From Rhodothermus profundi (lineage in GTDB: Bacteria > Bacteroidota > Rhodothermia > Rhodothermales > Rhodothermaceae), in contig NZ_FRAU01000001.1 in assembly GCF_900142415.1 (NCBI RefSeq), positions 124,001 to 188,000 on the forward strand: DNA of 64,000 nt. Direction: 5' to 3'. Shown here piece after piece: positions 10,553 through 18,813 of the stretch. Made by a program: the position numbers and the translations under genes. How positions within the stretch are numbered: the first letter of the stretch is position 1; the number at the start of each line of letters is the position of its first letter. The notes beneath the pieces were generated by a model that was not told the DNA's origin, ran no database searches, and saw only the letters and a program-made list of their open reading frames with translations.

Positions 10553-10729
10553 ATGAACCGCTTCGAACAGCTCCGCGATCTCGTCTTAGGCCTCGAGCAG
10601 GATTTCAAAAAGTTCTACGAGAAAGGCAACAAAGCCGCCGGTACGCGCATCCGGAAGGCTATGCAGGAACTGAAAAAGCTGGCTCAGGAGATCCGTGTAG
10701 AAATTCAGGAGAAAAAGAAGGCAATGTAA
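10553..10729 (+). CDS. Histone H1-like DNA-binding protein (Hc1 family)
   Basis: A 58-residue, Lys/Arg/Glu-rich, fully helical-looking protein. It begins MNRFEQLRDLVLGLEQDF and contains FYEKGNKAAGTRIRKAMQEL, the signature of the Hc1-like family found across Bacteroidetes. Such proteins are small nucleoid-associated proteins thought to bind DNA through their basic helices. A near-perfect ribosome binding site (AAGGAGGTCTCCT) lies just before ATG 10553, which points to high expression. The gene stands alone with its own leader and a strong terminator at 10764. Assignment rests on remembered family sequence. Confidence 0.88.
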   Translation: MNRFEQLRDLVLGLEQDFKKFYEKGNKAAGTRIRKAMQELKKLAQEIRVEIQEKKKAM

Positions 10730-10763
10730 CGGATGCGCTTTTCTCTTTTCGCCACGCGTTCGT

Positions 10764-10796
10764 AAAAAGGCTATGCCGCACGCATAGCCTTTTTTA
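10764..10796 (+). terminator. Rho-independent terminator after the Hc1-like gene
   Basis: A perfect 13-base-pair stem (10764-10776 with 10782-10794, five-base loop) whose 3' arm ends in a run of Ts. It lies 34 bases past the stop and isolates the small gene as a single transcript. Confidence 0.92.
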
Positions 10797-10812
10797 TTGG
10801 ATACAGGTACTA

Positions 10813-11715
10813 ATGGATTTTGGATTTATGTGTTTTAGAAACAAGGGGATAATTTTTATAGCAATTGGATTGCTTGGATGGATTGCGGAAGCCGGTTGGG
10901 CGCATACGGTCGATACGAGCCGGGTGGTCTGGAAGAAAAGCCTGAGCACCCGGTTGTCGGCTACGCAAGCCGCGTTTAGCAACTGGGCGGAAGGTGGATT
11001 AAACGCACTGGCCCTCTCAGGGGCGCTAAATGGAACGTTTGAGCGCATTTCGCCTGCCTGGCGTCAACACTATGACGTGCGGCTGACGCTGGGGGTCGTT
11101 AAACAGGACACGCTTGAAGTGCGCAAGGCGGAAGATCTTATCCGATTGGCTGCTTCGCTGCAATACCGGGGGGATGGCTTTTTTAGCCTGTTCAACCCGA
11201 CCATGTCGGCCGATCTACGCACGCAGTTCGCCCCGGGCTACAATTACAACAAAAACCCGCTTGGAGATGGTCGCCCACCACCGGTCAAGGTCTCTGATCT
11301 GTTTTCGCCAGCGATCCTGAACCAGGCCATGGGCCTCACCTATCAGGCGGATGGCTGGTTCCGCCAGCGGCTGGGGATCGGAGCCAAGGAAACAATTGTG
11401 CTGATTCAGCGGCTTCGCAAGCTGTACGGACTGGAGCCGGATCAGACGGTTCGGTTTGAAGTAGGGGTGGAGTCTCGTACGGAAGTTGATCGAGAGCTGT
11501 TCAAAAATGTCCGCTTGAAATCGCGTCTGGGCCTTTTTGCGGCCTTCAATAAGCCTGATCTTCCCGATATGCTCTGGGAAAACCTGCTGGAGATGCAGGT
11601 AAATAGCTGGTTAGGCACCAGCCTGGAAGTGGTAGCGCTTTACGATCGGGATGTGAGTAACGAGGTGCAGCTCAAGGAAGTTTTTTCGCTCGGGGTGACC
11701 ATCAAACTACTTTGA
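10813..11715 (+). CDS. DUF3078 envelope protein
   Basis: A 300-residue exported protein. An N-terminal hydrophobic stretch (IIFIAIGLLGWIAEAGWAHT, about residues 14-33) is a likely signal peptide. The segment TQAAFSNWAEGGLNALALSG (about residues 51-70) is the DUF3078 hallmark, followed by alternating beta-strand-like sequence and an end in VFSLGVTIKLL, as in outer-membrane beta-barrels. DUF3078 proteins are found in Bacteroidetes, function unknown. The start at ATG 10813 lies 17 bases after the upstream terminator; MCFRN nine codons... further in (residue 6) is an alternative. It is followed after 15 bases by the membrane metallopeptidase gene. Confidence 0.8.
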   Translation: MDFGFMCFRNKGIIFIAIGLLGWIAEAGWAHTVDTSRVVWKKSLSTRLSATQAAFSNWAEGGLNALALSGALNGTFERISPAWRQHYDVRLTLGVVKQDTLEVRKAEDLIRLAASLQYRGDGFFSLFNPTMSADLRTQFAPGYNYNKNPLGDGRPPPVKVSDLFSPAILNQAMGLTYQADGWFRQRLGIGAKETIVLIQRLRKLYGLEPDQTVRFEVGVESRTEVDRELFKNVRLKSRLGLFAAFNKPDLPDMLWENLLEMQVNSWLGTSLEVVALYDRDVSNEVQLKEVFSLGVTIKLL

Positions 11716-11730
11716 AGCCGGATGGTCTGA

Positions 11731-13896
11731 ATGCCGCGTGGGCAAAGGGCAGGGATTGGGCGCTGTGGGTTCATTTATGGCGGCATGAGTCTGGCCCTCT
11801 GGCCGGTGCCGTTGCTGGGAATGGTGCATGCCGCGTCGGCTGCGCTGATAGCGCTGGGGGCATTTTTCGTAGCAGGTGGGTGGGCCTGGCGCTTCTTCCA
11901 GCAGGGCGGTCGCTTGCGAGACGCGCTGCGCATGCAACTCCTTCTGTTGCTGATTCCCTGGGCGTTGCTTACGCTGACGGTGCTCTGGCGGCCTAACTGC
12001 GACTACCTGCGCGGAATGCTTTTTTTCCTGCTATTTCCCCCTGGTAGCGTGGTGCTGGCCGTTACCCTGGCTAATGCGCTGGAAAGTGCCGGCGTGCAAC
12101 ATGGCCGTCGCTGGTTCGCCCTCATTGGACTGGGGACGTGTGTGCTCCCCGTTGCGTATGATTTGTTGCTGCATCCTCAGCTTTACACGTACAATCATGT
12201 TTTTGGGGGCATACTTGGTCCGCTCTACGATGAAGACCTGGCGCTGCGCCCGGGGCTGCTGAGCTTTCGCGCGCTGACGTTGCTCTGGGCCTTCTGGTTT
12301 GGGTTGGTGGCCTGCTTTCATCGAACGCCTCGGTTGCTGCAGGCGGGGTGGTGGCCTGCGTTGTGGAGCATAACGGCATTGCTGGGTACCTTTTATCTGC
12401 TGGCTGTTCCACTGGGCATGAACACATCCACGACGGGACTGGCACAGGTCCTTTCGGGTCGGATAACGCGGGGGAGCGTAACATTGCACTACGATCCGCG
12501 GCGGATGACGCAGGAAGAAGCGATGCTGCGAGCCTACCGCGCTGCTTACGATTATGAACGGTTGGCCCGACGGCTGGGAATTGCTCGGCCTGATCCCGTT
12601 CGCATATTTGTCTTTGGGGATCCGGTTCAACGGGCGCAGCTAACCGGTGCCCGATACACCAGTGTAGCGCTGGTCTGGCTGGCCTCACCACAGATTCACC
12701 TGTTGCAGGGGCGGTTTGAACAGAGCATTGCACACGAGCTCGCTCATGTGCTGGTGCGAAAGTGGGGCCTTCCACTGCTGGGCTTTTCGCCACGCATTGG
12801 TCTGGTTGAAGGATTGGCCGTAGCTCTGGAGCCGCCAGATGGGCAGCCGACACCCCACGAACAGGCCGCCGTGGCCGGTCTGCTAGCTCGAAATCGCACT
12901 GACTCGCTTACAGCGCAGGTGGCGCAGCTGCTCAACCCCTGGGGATTCTGGACGAGCCGAAGTGCTGTGGCATATACGTTGACAGGCTCGTTCGTGCGCT
13001 ACCTGTTGGATCGTTTCGGAGCGGCTCCGCTGCGCAGGGTGTATGGGGGCACGTCGTTTCAATCCGCCTATGGCCAGCCGGTTGATAGCTTGGTAAGGGA
13101 GTGGGTGCGATTTCTCCGGCGCATACCCTATGTGGATCGAGCGACTCTGGCCGTTGTAAGAGAGCGGTTTCACGTGCCGTCGCTTTTCGAGCGGCGCTGT
13201 CCGCACTATGTGCCTCCTCATGAGCGGGCATACGAGGCGGCGCAGCGCATGCTGGAGCAGGGCGATACGTTGCAGGCCGAAGCATTACTGGACGAGGCCT
13301 TACGTCGAAATTCAGCCTTCATACCGGCCCTGGTGCGTTGGACGCAGTTGCGCCTCCTGCGGGGAGATGCGGCATCGGTTCGAGAGCGCCTGGCCGGCGC
13401 CGACACGCTGCAGGATCGCCGTCTCCAACTGCATCTGGCCGATGCGTTGGCGCTGATGGGAAAGGTCGAGGCCGCGCGGGTGCTGTATCGGAGGCTTTAT
13501 CTTCAATGGCCTTCTTATGACTTGAATGGGAGAGGCGGGATTGTGCTGCGTTATGCGGCCGTTGGGCGCCCGGGCGCGTTACTTCACGTATTACGCTGGC
13601 TCGAAAATCCTCGGGAGCGCTGCAAAAGCCCATTTGAGGATGTATCTTGGGACCAGACGCTTCCGCCTGGCTGGGCTCGCACGCTTCGTCAGGCAATGCA
13701 GTGGTGGACGTTAGGGTGTGGGGAGGCGTCGGCCTCAGAGATCCTTGCGGGCGGTCGCGCTCTGGTGGAATCGTTGCGGCAGGTCGGTGCTTTCAGTGCG
13801 GCGGCCTGCGTGCAGGAGACAACTTTATGGCTTACATGGCTGCGCAACGTCTTTCCCGAATATCGGTCGGTCTGCTGTGCGTACTGTTCCTGGTAA
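11731..13896 (+). CDS. Membrane protein with MA-type metallopeptidase and TPR-like domains
   Basis: A 721-residue three-part protein. The first roughly 230 residues hold about six membrane segments. A peptidase-MA-like domain follows with the zinc motif HELAH (H335, E336, H339) and a probable third-ligand Glu in GLVEGLAVALE. The rest is helical with TPR-like pairs (EAAQRMLEQGDTLQAEALLDEA, from about residue 495). I infer a membrane-anchored gluzincin facing the periplasm; substrate unknown. Start choice is uncertain: ATG 11731 or ATG 11785 (MSLALWPV), just before the first helix. Its last 70 bases overlap the DUF5103 gene in another frame, so the two are translationally close. Confidence 0.75.
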   Translation: MPRGQRAGIGRCGFIYGGMSLALWPVPLLGMVHAASAALIALGAFFVAGGWAWRFFQQGGRLRDALRMQLLLLLIPWALLTLTVLWRPNCDYLRGMLFFLLFPPGSVVLAVTLANALESAGVQHGRRWFALIGLGTCVLPVAYDLLLHPQLYTYNHVFGGILGPLYDEDLALRPGLLSFRALTLLWAFWFGLVACFHRTPRLLQAGWWPALWSITALLGTFYLLAVPLGMNTSTTGLAQVLSGRITRGSVTLHYDPRRMTQEEAMLRAYRAAYDYERLARRLGIARPDPVRIFVFGDPVQRAQLTGARYTSVALVWLASPQIHLLQGRFEQSIAHELAHVLVRKWGLPLLGFSPRIGLVEGLAVALEPPDGQPTPHEQAAVAGLLARNRTDSLTAQVAQLLNPWGFWTSRSAVAYTLTGSFVRYLLDRFGAAPLRRVYGGTSFQSAYGQPVDSLVREWVRFLRRIPYVDRATLAVVRERFHVPSLFERRCPHYVPPHERAYEAAQRMLEQGDTLQAEALLDEALRRNSAFIPALVRWTQLRLLRGDAASVRERLAGADTLQDRRLQLHLADALALMGKVEAARVLYRRLYLQWPSYDLNGRGGIVLRYAAVGRPGALLHVLRWLENPRERCKSPFEDVSWDQTLPPGWARTLRQAMQWWTLGCGEASASEILAGGRALVESLRQVGAFSAAACVQETTLWLTWLRNVFPEYRSVCCAYCSW

Positions 13897-15146
13897 TAGC
13901 CTGCGCGAGCATCCGGGAAGGCAGGCGGCAGCCATCGCGTGCGGCAGAGCAGCGCTTCGTCTCGCCGGTCTTAACGGTAGGGCCGCGCCTGGGGCCTGAT
14001 GCGGAAACGGTAGGACTGGTTCAGCTCTACCGGGGCGAAGATGAGCGACAATGGCCCATCTTGCAGATGGGAGGACGCGAGCGGCTCACCTTACGGTTTG
14101 ACTTGCTGGCGGAGCGGGGGCGTCCCCTTTCGGTATACTTTTACCATGCCGATCATACATGGCGGCGAGATCTGACGCCGGTTGAATACCTTGAGGCATT
14201 TGCGCGGGACGATCTGCTTGATTACACGCCTTCTGAGCATACGGCCATTCCCTATCAGCATTACGTTTATCGTTTCCCTAACGACAATATTCGGTTTCGG
14301 CTGAGCGGCAACTACATTTTGCGGGTTACCGAGCAGGGACAGGAGGAAGCGGTGTTGTTTGAGCGTGCATTTTTTGTAGTGGAGGAGCGCATTCGAGTTG
14401 AAGTGCATCTGGAGCGTTTCCCAGGCAGCCAGCTCTTTCCGGAGGTGCGGCCGCTGGCCCGCTTTCGGCCGCCGGCTGAAATCAGTGGGGCGGTGTTTGA
14501 CTACGTGGTCTGCTTTGCTCGCAACGGAGCGTTTGAGGCAATGCGATGCAGTCGGCGCGTGTTGTTGGATGAGCAGCCCATGCTTCTTTTTTTGCTGGAA
14601 GAGCCGTTTCCGCCCGAACCGGCCGATTATTTTCTGGATCTGAGTGTGTTGCAGCCGGGTGGGCCGCGCGAGCGGGTGAATCGCGCCGGAAGCCCTCCGG
14701 AAGTCTGGTTGGCTCCCGACTACGTGCGTTTTGGAGGCAGCGATACCGATCCGTTGCTGGCCGGACAGTCTGTGGTGGCAGCAGTTGTGCAAGACGCGCC
14801 AGGCGATCCGCACCGAACCGCGGAGTACGTGCGCGTGCACTTTCGTCTAATCCCAGAACGGCGCTGGCAGCAGTCGCTGTGGCTCACCGGCAGCTTTACC
14901 GGCTGGACGCGCCGGCCTACCTACCGGCTCCGCTGGAATCCGGAGCGTCGTCGCTATGAGGGCGCAGCGCTTGTCAAGCAGGGCTGGCACACATACCGGT
15001 ATGTGCTGAACGGGGCGCAGCCGGTGCGCGCCAACGCAGCGGCGTTGCCGCGAGAGGACAACATATACACCGCCTTTGTCTACTACCGCGATGCTGGCTC
15101 GGGAAGTGACCGGTTGCTGGGCATAGGGAGTCAAACGGACAGGTAG
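13827..15146 (+). CDS. DUF5103 lipoprotein, type IX secretion plug-like
   Basis: A 440-residue lipoprotein. ATG 13827 is preceded by AGGAG; the N-terminus MAYMAAQRLS... leads to the lipobox LVIAC with C26. Sequence such as YFYHADHTWRRDLTPVEYLEAF, YRFPNDNIRF and SGNYILRV matches the DUF5103 family, whose characterised member is the Plug protein that closes the SprA translocon of the type IX secretion system. The second half carries an immunoglobulin-like and a glycogen-binding-like strand region (LTGSFTGWTRRPTYRLRW). It overlaps the peptidase gene by 70 bases. The frame is open further upstream, but only this start gives a lipoprotein signal. Confidence 0.85.
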   Translation: MAYMAAQRLSRISVGLLCVLFLVIACASIREGRRQPSRAAEQRFVSPVLTVGPRLGPDAETVGLVQLYRGEDERQWPILQMGGRERLTLRFDLLAERGRPLSVYFYHADHTWRRDLTPVEYLEAFARDDLLDYTPSEHTAIPYQHYVYRFPNDNIRFRLSGNYILRVTEQGQEEAVLFERAFFVVEERIRVEVHLERFPGSQLFPEVRPLARFRPPAEISGAVFDYVVCFARNGAFEAMRCSRRVLLDEQPMLLFLLEEPFPPEPADYFLDLSVLQPGGPRERVNRAGSPPEVWLAPDYVRFGGSDTDPLLAGQSVVAAVVQDAPGDPHRTAEYVRVHFRLIPERRWQQSLWLTGSFTGWTRRPTYRLRWNPERRRYEGAALVKQGWHTYRYVLNGAQPVRANAAALPREDNIYTAFVYYRDAGSGSDRLLGIGSQTDR

Positions 15147-15282
15147 CCCGTTTTGTCATGTGCCCCCACCTGGCTCGTGCTGGCTTTGCTTAAGCCATGT
15201 GCTTGCGGGAAGCAATGCGTCGAAAAAAGCGCGACGTTCCCTACTGAGGAAAAGATGGCAGCCGTGGGCGCCTACCTGTGGG

Positions 15283-16029
15283 TCACAGGTCGTAGCGGCC
15301 CAGTTCTACGCCCAGCTCCGTATCGGCAAAGTGCTGGCGCGCTTGGGTAAGGCTGGCTTCCGTCAGGCCGGGTGGTAGATGGACCAGCAGCAGCCGCCGG
15401 GCACCTGCGCGGGCTGCCTGACGCGCAGCCGCTTCAGGCGACGTGTGGCCTGGTCCCTCGCCAGTAGCTTCATGGACCAGGATGTCGGCATGGCGGCCCA
15501 GTTCCAGAATGGCCTCGGTGGGTTCCGTGTCGCAGGAATAGGCAATCACCCGGCCGGTAGGGAGGTGTTCGAAGCGTAGCCCTACGGTAGGTACCGGATG
15601 AACGACCGGCCAGGCGCGGATGCGCCAGCGCTCATTCTCCAGCACCAGCGCTCCGGGTTGATAGGGCACTTCACGCCAGTCGCGTGTTGGAAGCCCCTCC
15701 CAGGTAGCAGTGTTATAGGTGTCGAAGCAGCGCCGGGCCTGATCGATTGCGGGCTGGATGCCGTAGATGGGAATGGGCTCGCGGCGACCCAGCAGCCAGA
15801 TGCGTTCCATGAACAGGGGAAAGCCGCTGGTGTGATCTGGATGTTCATGGGTGAGAATCAGTGCGGTCAGCCGCACCGGATCCAGGCCGGCGGCTAACAT
15901 TCGCTGAATCACATCGCCGCCGCAATCGACCACGATCAGGGAGGCTTCGTCGGCAACAGCCAGTATCGTCGTGGTGCGGTGGGGGTCGCTCACCGCCGCA
16001 CCGGTTCCCAGCAGGTAAAGCGAAGGCAT
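15283..16029 (-). CDS. MBL-fold metal-dependent hydrolase (RNase Z-like)
   Basis: A 248-residue metallo-beta-lactamase fold protein. The metal motif is complete, THEHPDH with H61, H63, D65 and H66, followed by a His in PVVHPVPT (about 143), an Asp in SCDTEPT (about 168) and a late His in LVHLPPG. The opening LYLLGTGAAVSDP and the SCDT/HEATGE segments put it with the RNase Z/arylsulfatase-like subgroup. It lacks the long flexible arm of true RNase Z, so tRNA processing is not certain. Single gene with ATG at 16029; no operon partner. Confidence 0.82.
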   Translation of the reverse strand: MPSLYLLGTGAAVSDPHRTTTILAVADEASLIVVDCGGDVIQRMLAAGLDPVRLTALILTHEHPDHTSGFPLFMERIWLLGRREPIPIYGIQPAIDQARRCFDTYNTATWEGLPTRDWREVPYQPGALVLENERWRIRAWPVVHPVPTVGLRFEHLPTGRVIAYSCDTEPTEAILELGRHADILVHEATGEGPGHTSPEAAARQAARAGARRLLLVHLPPGLTEASLTQARQHFADTELGVELGRYDL

Positions 16030-16135
16030 GGTGCTTCCTGAGAAGTTAGGTGCCTGTGCGTAACGGCTTCCTCAATTTAGCACAAAACGATGATCGGCGC
16101 GCAGCTTCACAGGCACTTTGCACCGTTGGGGATGC

Positions 16136-17188
16136 TTATCGGGTGCGGGTAACGGTATAGTCCACCAGATCAATAAGGGCCTGGCGGGCATCACTTGGGG
16201 GATAGCGTTCAAGAATGGCGCGGGCCTCGTGGGCGAGGGCTTCCATGCGCTGGCGCGCGTAGGTCATGCCGCCATACGCCTCGGCAAAGTAAGCGACGCG
16301 CTGGATATCTTCGCGCGTTTTTTTCTTTTTGCGCACAATGCGCAGAATGCGTCGGCGTTCGGAGGCAGGCGCTACGCGAAGGGCATAGATGAGTGGCAGC
16401 GTCAGTTTCTTTTCCTTGAGGTCGATGCCGATGGGTTTGCCCACATCCTCGCCGTAATCGAACAGATCATCGCGGATCTGAAAGGCCAGCCCCAGTTTTT
16501 CTCCCATGCGATGCATTTCATGAATCACCTGGGGATCGTCTGTTGCGCTGAGCGCGCCGCACTTGGTGCAGGCGGCAATCAGCGAAGCGGTTTTATCCGA
16601 GATAATGCGGAAATAGGTGGCTTCATCAATATCCAGATGGCGGGATTTTTCGATCTGAAGCAGTTCGCCTTCGCTCATGCGGCGCACTGCATCGGACAGC
16701 GCGTGAAGCGTCTCGTAGTCGCGGTGCTCCAGCGCCAGCAGCAGTCCGCGGCTGAGCAGAAAGTCGCCAAAGAGGACAGCCACCTTGTTTTTCCAGATGG
16801 CATTAATTGAAAACATGCCGCGCCGCCGCTCGGCACCGTCAACTACGTCGTCATGCACCAGGGTTGCCGAATGCAACAATTCAACCAGGGCAGCCGCCCG
16901 ATAGGTGGCTTCTGTAATCCCACCGCATAGTCTGGCGGTAAGCAGCACCAGCAGGGGACGGATGCGCTTACCTTTCTGACGGAGCAGATAGCGCGCGACG
17001 TGATCCAGCAGGGGCACCGAGGTGCGCATGGCGTCGCGGAAATAGCGTTGGAAGCGTTTGAGTTCGTCCGCGACCGGACGCTGAATATCTTTCAGCGAGA
17101 TGGTGCGGGTGGATTGAGCCGGGAAGGTTGCACGCACGGGTATGCTGATCGTGATTACTGGTGGAACGTCTTCTCGCTGAAACGACAA
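16136..17188 (-). CDS. Polyprenyl diphosphate synthase
   Basis: Trans-prenyltransferase that elongates isopentenyl units, probably for the menaquinone side chain. Both Asp-rich motifs are present: DDVVD (D113-D117) and DDLFDYGED (about 240), with KGKRIRP at 72-78 and the conserved KTASL. Absence of bulky residues just before the first motif (LLHSATLVH) suggests a long-chain product (C30-C40), though length cannot be fixed here. The 350-residue reading begins at a TTG at 17188 with a long, poorly conserved first 40 residues; a later GTG at 17137 is another option. It is divergent from the NSS transporter gene. Confidence 0.9.
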   Translation of the reverse strand: MSFQREDVPPVITISIPVRATFPAQSTRTISLKDIQRPVADELKRFQRYFRDAMRTSVPLLDHVARYLLRQKGKRIRPLLVLLTARLCGGITEATYRAAALVELLHSATLVHDDVVDGAERRRGMFSINAIWKNKVAVLFGDFLLSRGLLLALEHRDYETLHALSDAVRRMSEGELLQIEKSRHLDIDEATYFRIISDKTASLIAACTKCGALSATDDPQVIHEMHRMGEKLGLAFQIRDDLFDYGEDVGKPIGIDLKEKKLTLPLIYALRVAPASERRRILRIVRKKKKTREDIQRVAYFAEAYGGMTYARQRMEALAHEARAILERYPPSDARQALIDLVDYTVTRTR

Positions 17189-17260
17189 CAGCCGATAGAA
17201 GTTTGGGCAGTCGCTTTACAGAAAGTGTTGCCAGGACTCGCACCTTCTCCTGAAAGCTTG

Positions 17261-17268
17261 TATTTTTG
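17261..17268 (+). promoter_or_regulatory. TAnnTTTG-type promoter box before the transporter
   Basis: TATTTTTG matches the -7 box used by Bacteroidetes sigma factors and ends 33 bases before ATG 17302. The upstream TTG lies 30 bases away, too far for a good -33 box, so this is a partial match. Confidence 0.4.
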
Positions 17269-17301
17269 TGCGCGGACGTTCACGGAAGTTTCGCCTGAGC
17301 A

Positions 17302-18810
17302 ATGCAAGAGACACGACAGCATTTCTCCACCCGATTGGGATTGCTGCTGAGCGTACTGGGTATTGCGGTGGGGACGGGCAACATCTGGCGTTTTCCTCGC
17401 ATTGCGGCGCAGAACGGTGGGGAGCTGGGAGCAGGAGCGTTTCTGCTGGTATGGGTTGTGTTTCTGTTTCTCTGGAGCGTGCCGCTGATTGTGGCAGAAT
17501 ATGCGCTGGGGCAGAAGGGGCGCATGGGCGTGATTGGCACCTTTGTGCGCGTGGGCGGCCGCTCGATGGGCTGGCTGGGGGCATTTGTGGCGTTGGTATC
17601 GACGGCGATCATGTGCTACTATGCGGTTGTTACCGGCTGGTGTCTGTACTATGCCGGTCGATTGCTAGTCGGGCCGCTTCCTCGCTCGACGGAGGCAGCG
17701 CAGCAGTTCTGGGAGGGGTTTCAGGCGAGCTTCTGGCCCGTAGCATTTCAGGCGCTGGCGCTCGGACTGGCCATTGCTGTGATCTGGACCGGTGTTCGGG
17801 CCATTGAGCGGGCCAACCGCGTGCTGATTCCCTCCCTGCTGGTCATTTTGCTGGTTGCACTGGTGCGGGCATTGACGCTGGAAGGTGCATTGGAGGGCGT
17901 GCGCTACCTGTTTACGCCCCAGTGGAGCGATCTGACGCGGCCTCGGCTATGGCTGGAGGCGCTTACGCAAAACGCCTGGGATACCGGGGCAGGATGGGGA
18001 CTCATCCTGACCTATGCCGCCTACATGCGGCGCGAACATGGGGTGGTGAAAAATGCTTTTCTGACCGGAATCGGTAACAACACGGTATCGCTGCTGGCTG
18101 CGCTGACCATCTTCGGGACGGTGTTTGCCGTACTGGGAGCGGAGATGTCGCGGGCCGAGGTGCTGGAAGTCATGCGCACGAGCGGACCGGCTTCGACAGG
18201 ACTGACGTTCATCTGGCTGCCGCAACTTTTTGCTCGGTTGCCTATGGGCCAGGTGTTAGCCGTACTGTTTTTTGTGGGATTGACGTTTGCCGCGTTCAGC
18301 TCACTGATTGCGATGGTAGAGCTGGCCACGCGCGTGTTGATGGATCTGGGCATTCAACGGGCACATGCCCTGAAAGGCGTGGGAGTCGGTGCCTGGTTGT
18401 TAGGACTGCCTTCGGCACTGAATCTGACTATTTTTGGCAATCAGGACTTCGTCTGGGGCGTGGGCTTGATGCTGTCCGGCGCCTTTGTGGCCCTGGCCGT
18501 GATGCGTTACGGTCCTGGACGGTTGCGGCAGGAAACGATTGCCATCAACCCCTGGGACTGGCAACTGGGGCGGGGCTGGGATGTGCTCATGCGGTGGGTG
18601 GTGCCCCTGGAAGCCATTGTGCTGCTGGGATGGTGGCTCTACCAGGCAGGCGTGGTCTATGCACCGGAACGGTGGTACGACCCACTGGCTCCTTATTCGG
18701 TCATGACGTGTCTCGTGCAGTGGGGTATTGCGCTGGGAGCGTGCTATCTGCTGAATGACTGGCTGGTGCGTCGGATGCAGCGTCCGGCGCCTGTGCAAAC
18801 CAGGACATAA
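17302..18810 (+). CDS. Sodium-dependent transporter of the NSS (SNF/LeuT) family
   Basis: A 502-residue inner-membrane symporter, most likely importing amino acids with sodium. The first helix carries the NSS signature GIAVGTGNIWRFPRIAAQNGG (unwound TM1 that binds sodium and substrate), followed by the GQKGR loop. About eleven to twelve membrane helices are visible. It ends 3 bases before the M14 carboxypeptidase gene, so the two form an operon; together they could release and import amino acids, which is inference. A TAnnTTTG box lies 33 bases upstream. Confidence 0.92.
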   Translation: MQETRQHFSTRLGLLLSVLGIAVGTGNIWRFPRIAAQNGGELGAGAFLLVWVVFLFLWSVPLIVAEYALGQKGRMGVIGTFVRVGGRSMGWLGAFVALVSTAIMCYYAVVTGWCLYYAGRLLVGPLPRSTEAAQQFWEGFQASFWPVAFQALALGLAIAVIWTGVRAIERANRVLIPSLLVILLVALVRALTLEGALEGVRYLFTPQWSDLTRPRLWLEALTQNAWDTGAGWGLILTYAAYMRREHGVVKNAFLTGIGNNTVSLLAALTIFGTVFAVLGAEMSRAEVLEVMRTSGPASTGLTFIWLPQLFARLPMGQVLAVLFFVGLTFAAFSSLIAMVELATRVLMDLGIQRAHALKGVGVGAWLLGLPSALNLTIFGNQDFVWGVGLMLSGAFVALAVMRYGPGRLRQETIAINPWDWQLGRGWDVLMRWVVPLEAIVLLGWWLYQAGVVYAPERWYDPLAPYSVMTCLVQWGIALGACYLLNDWLVRRMQRPAPVQTRT

Positions 18811-18813
18811 CCG

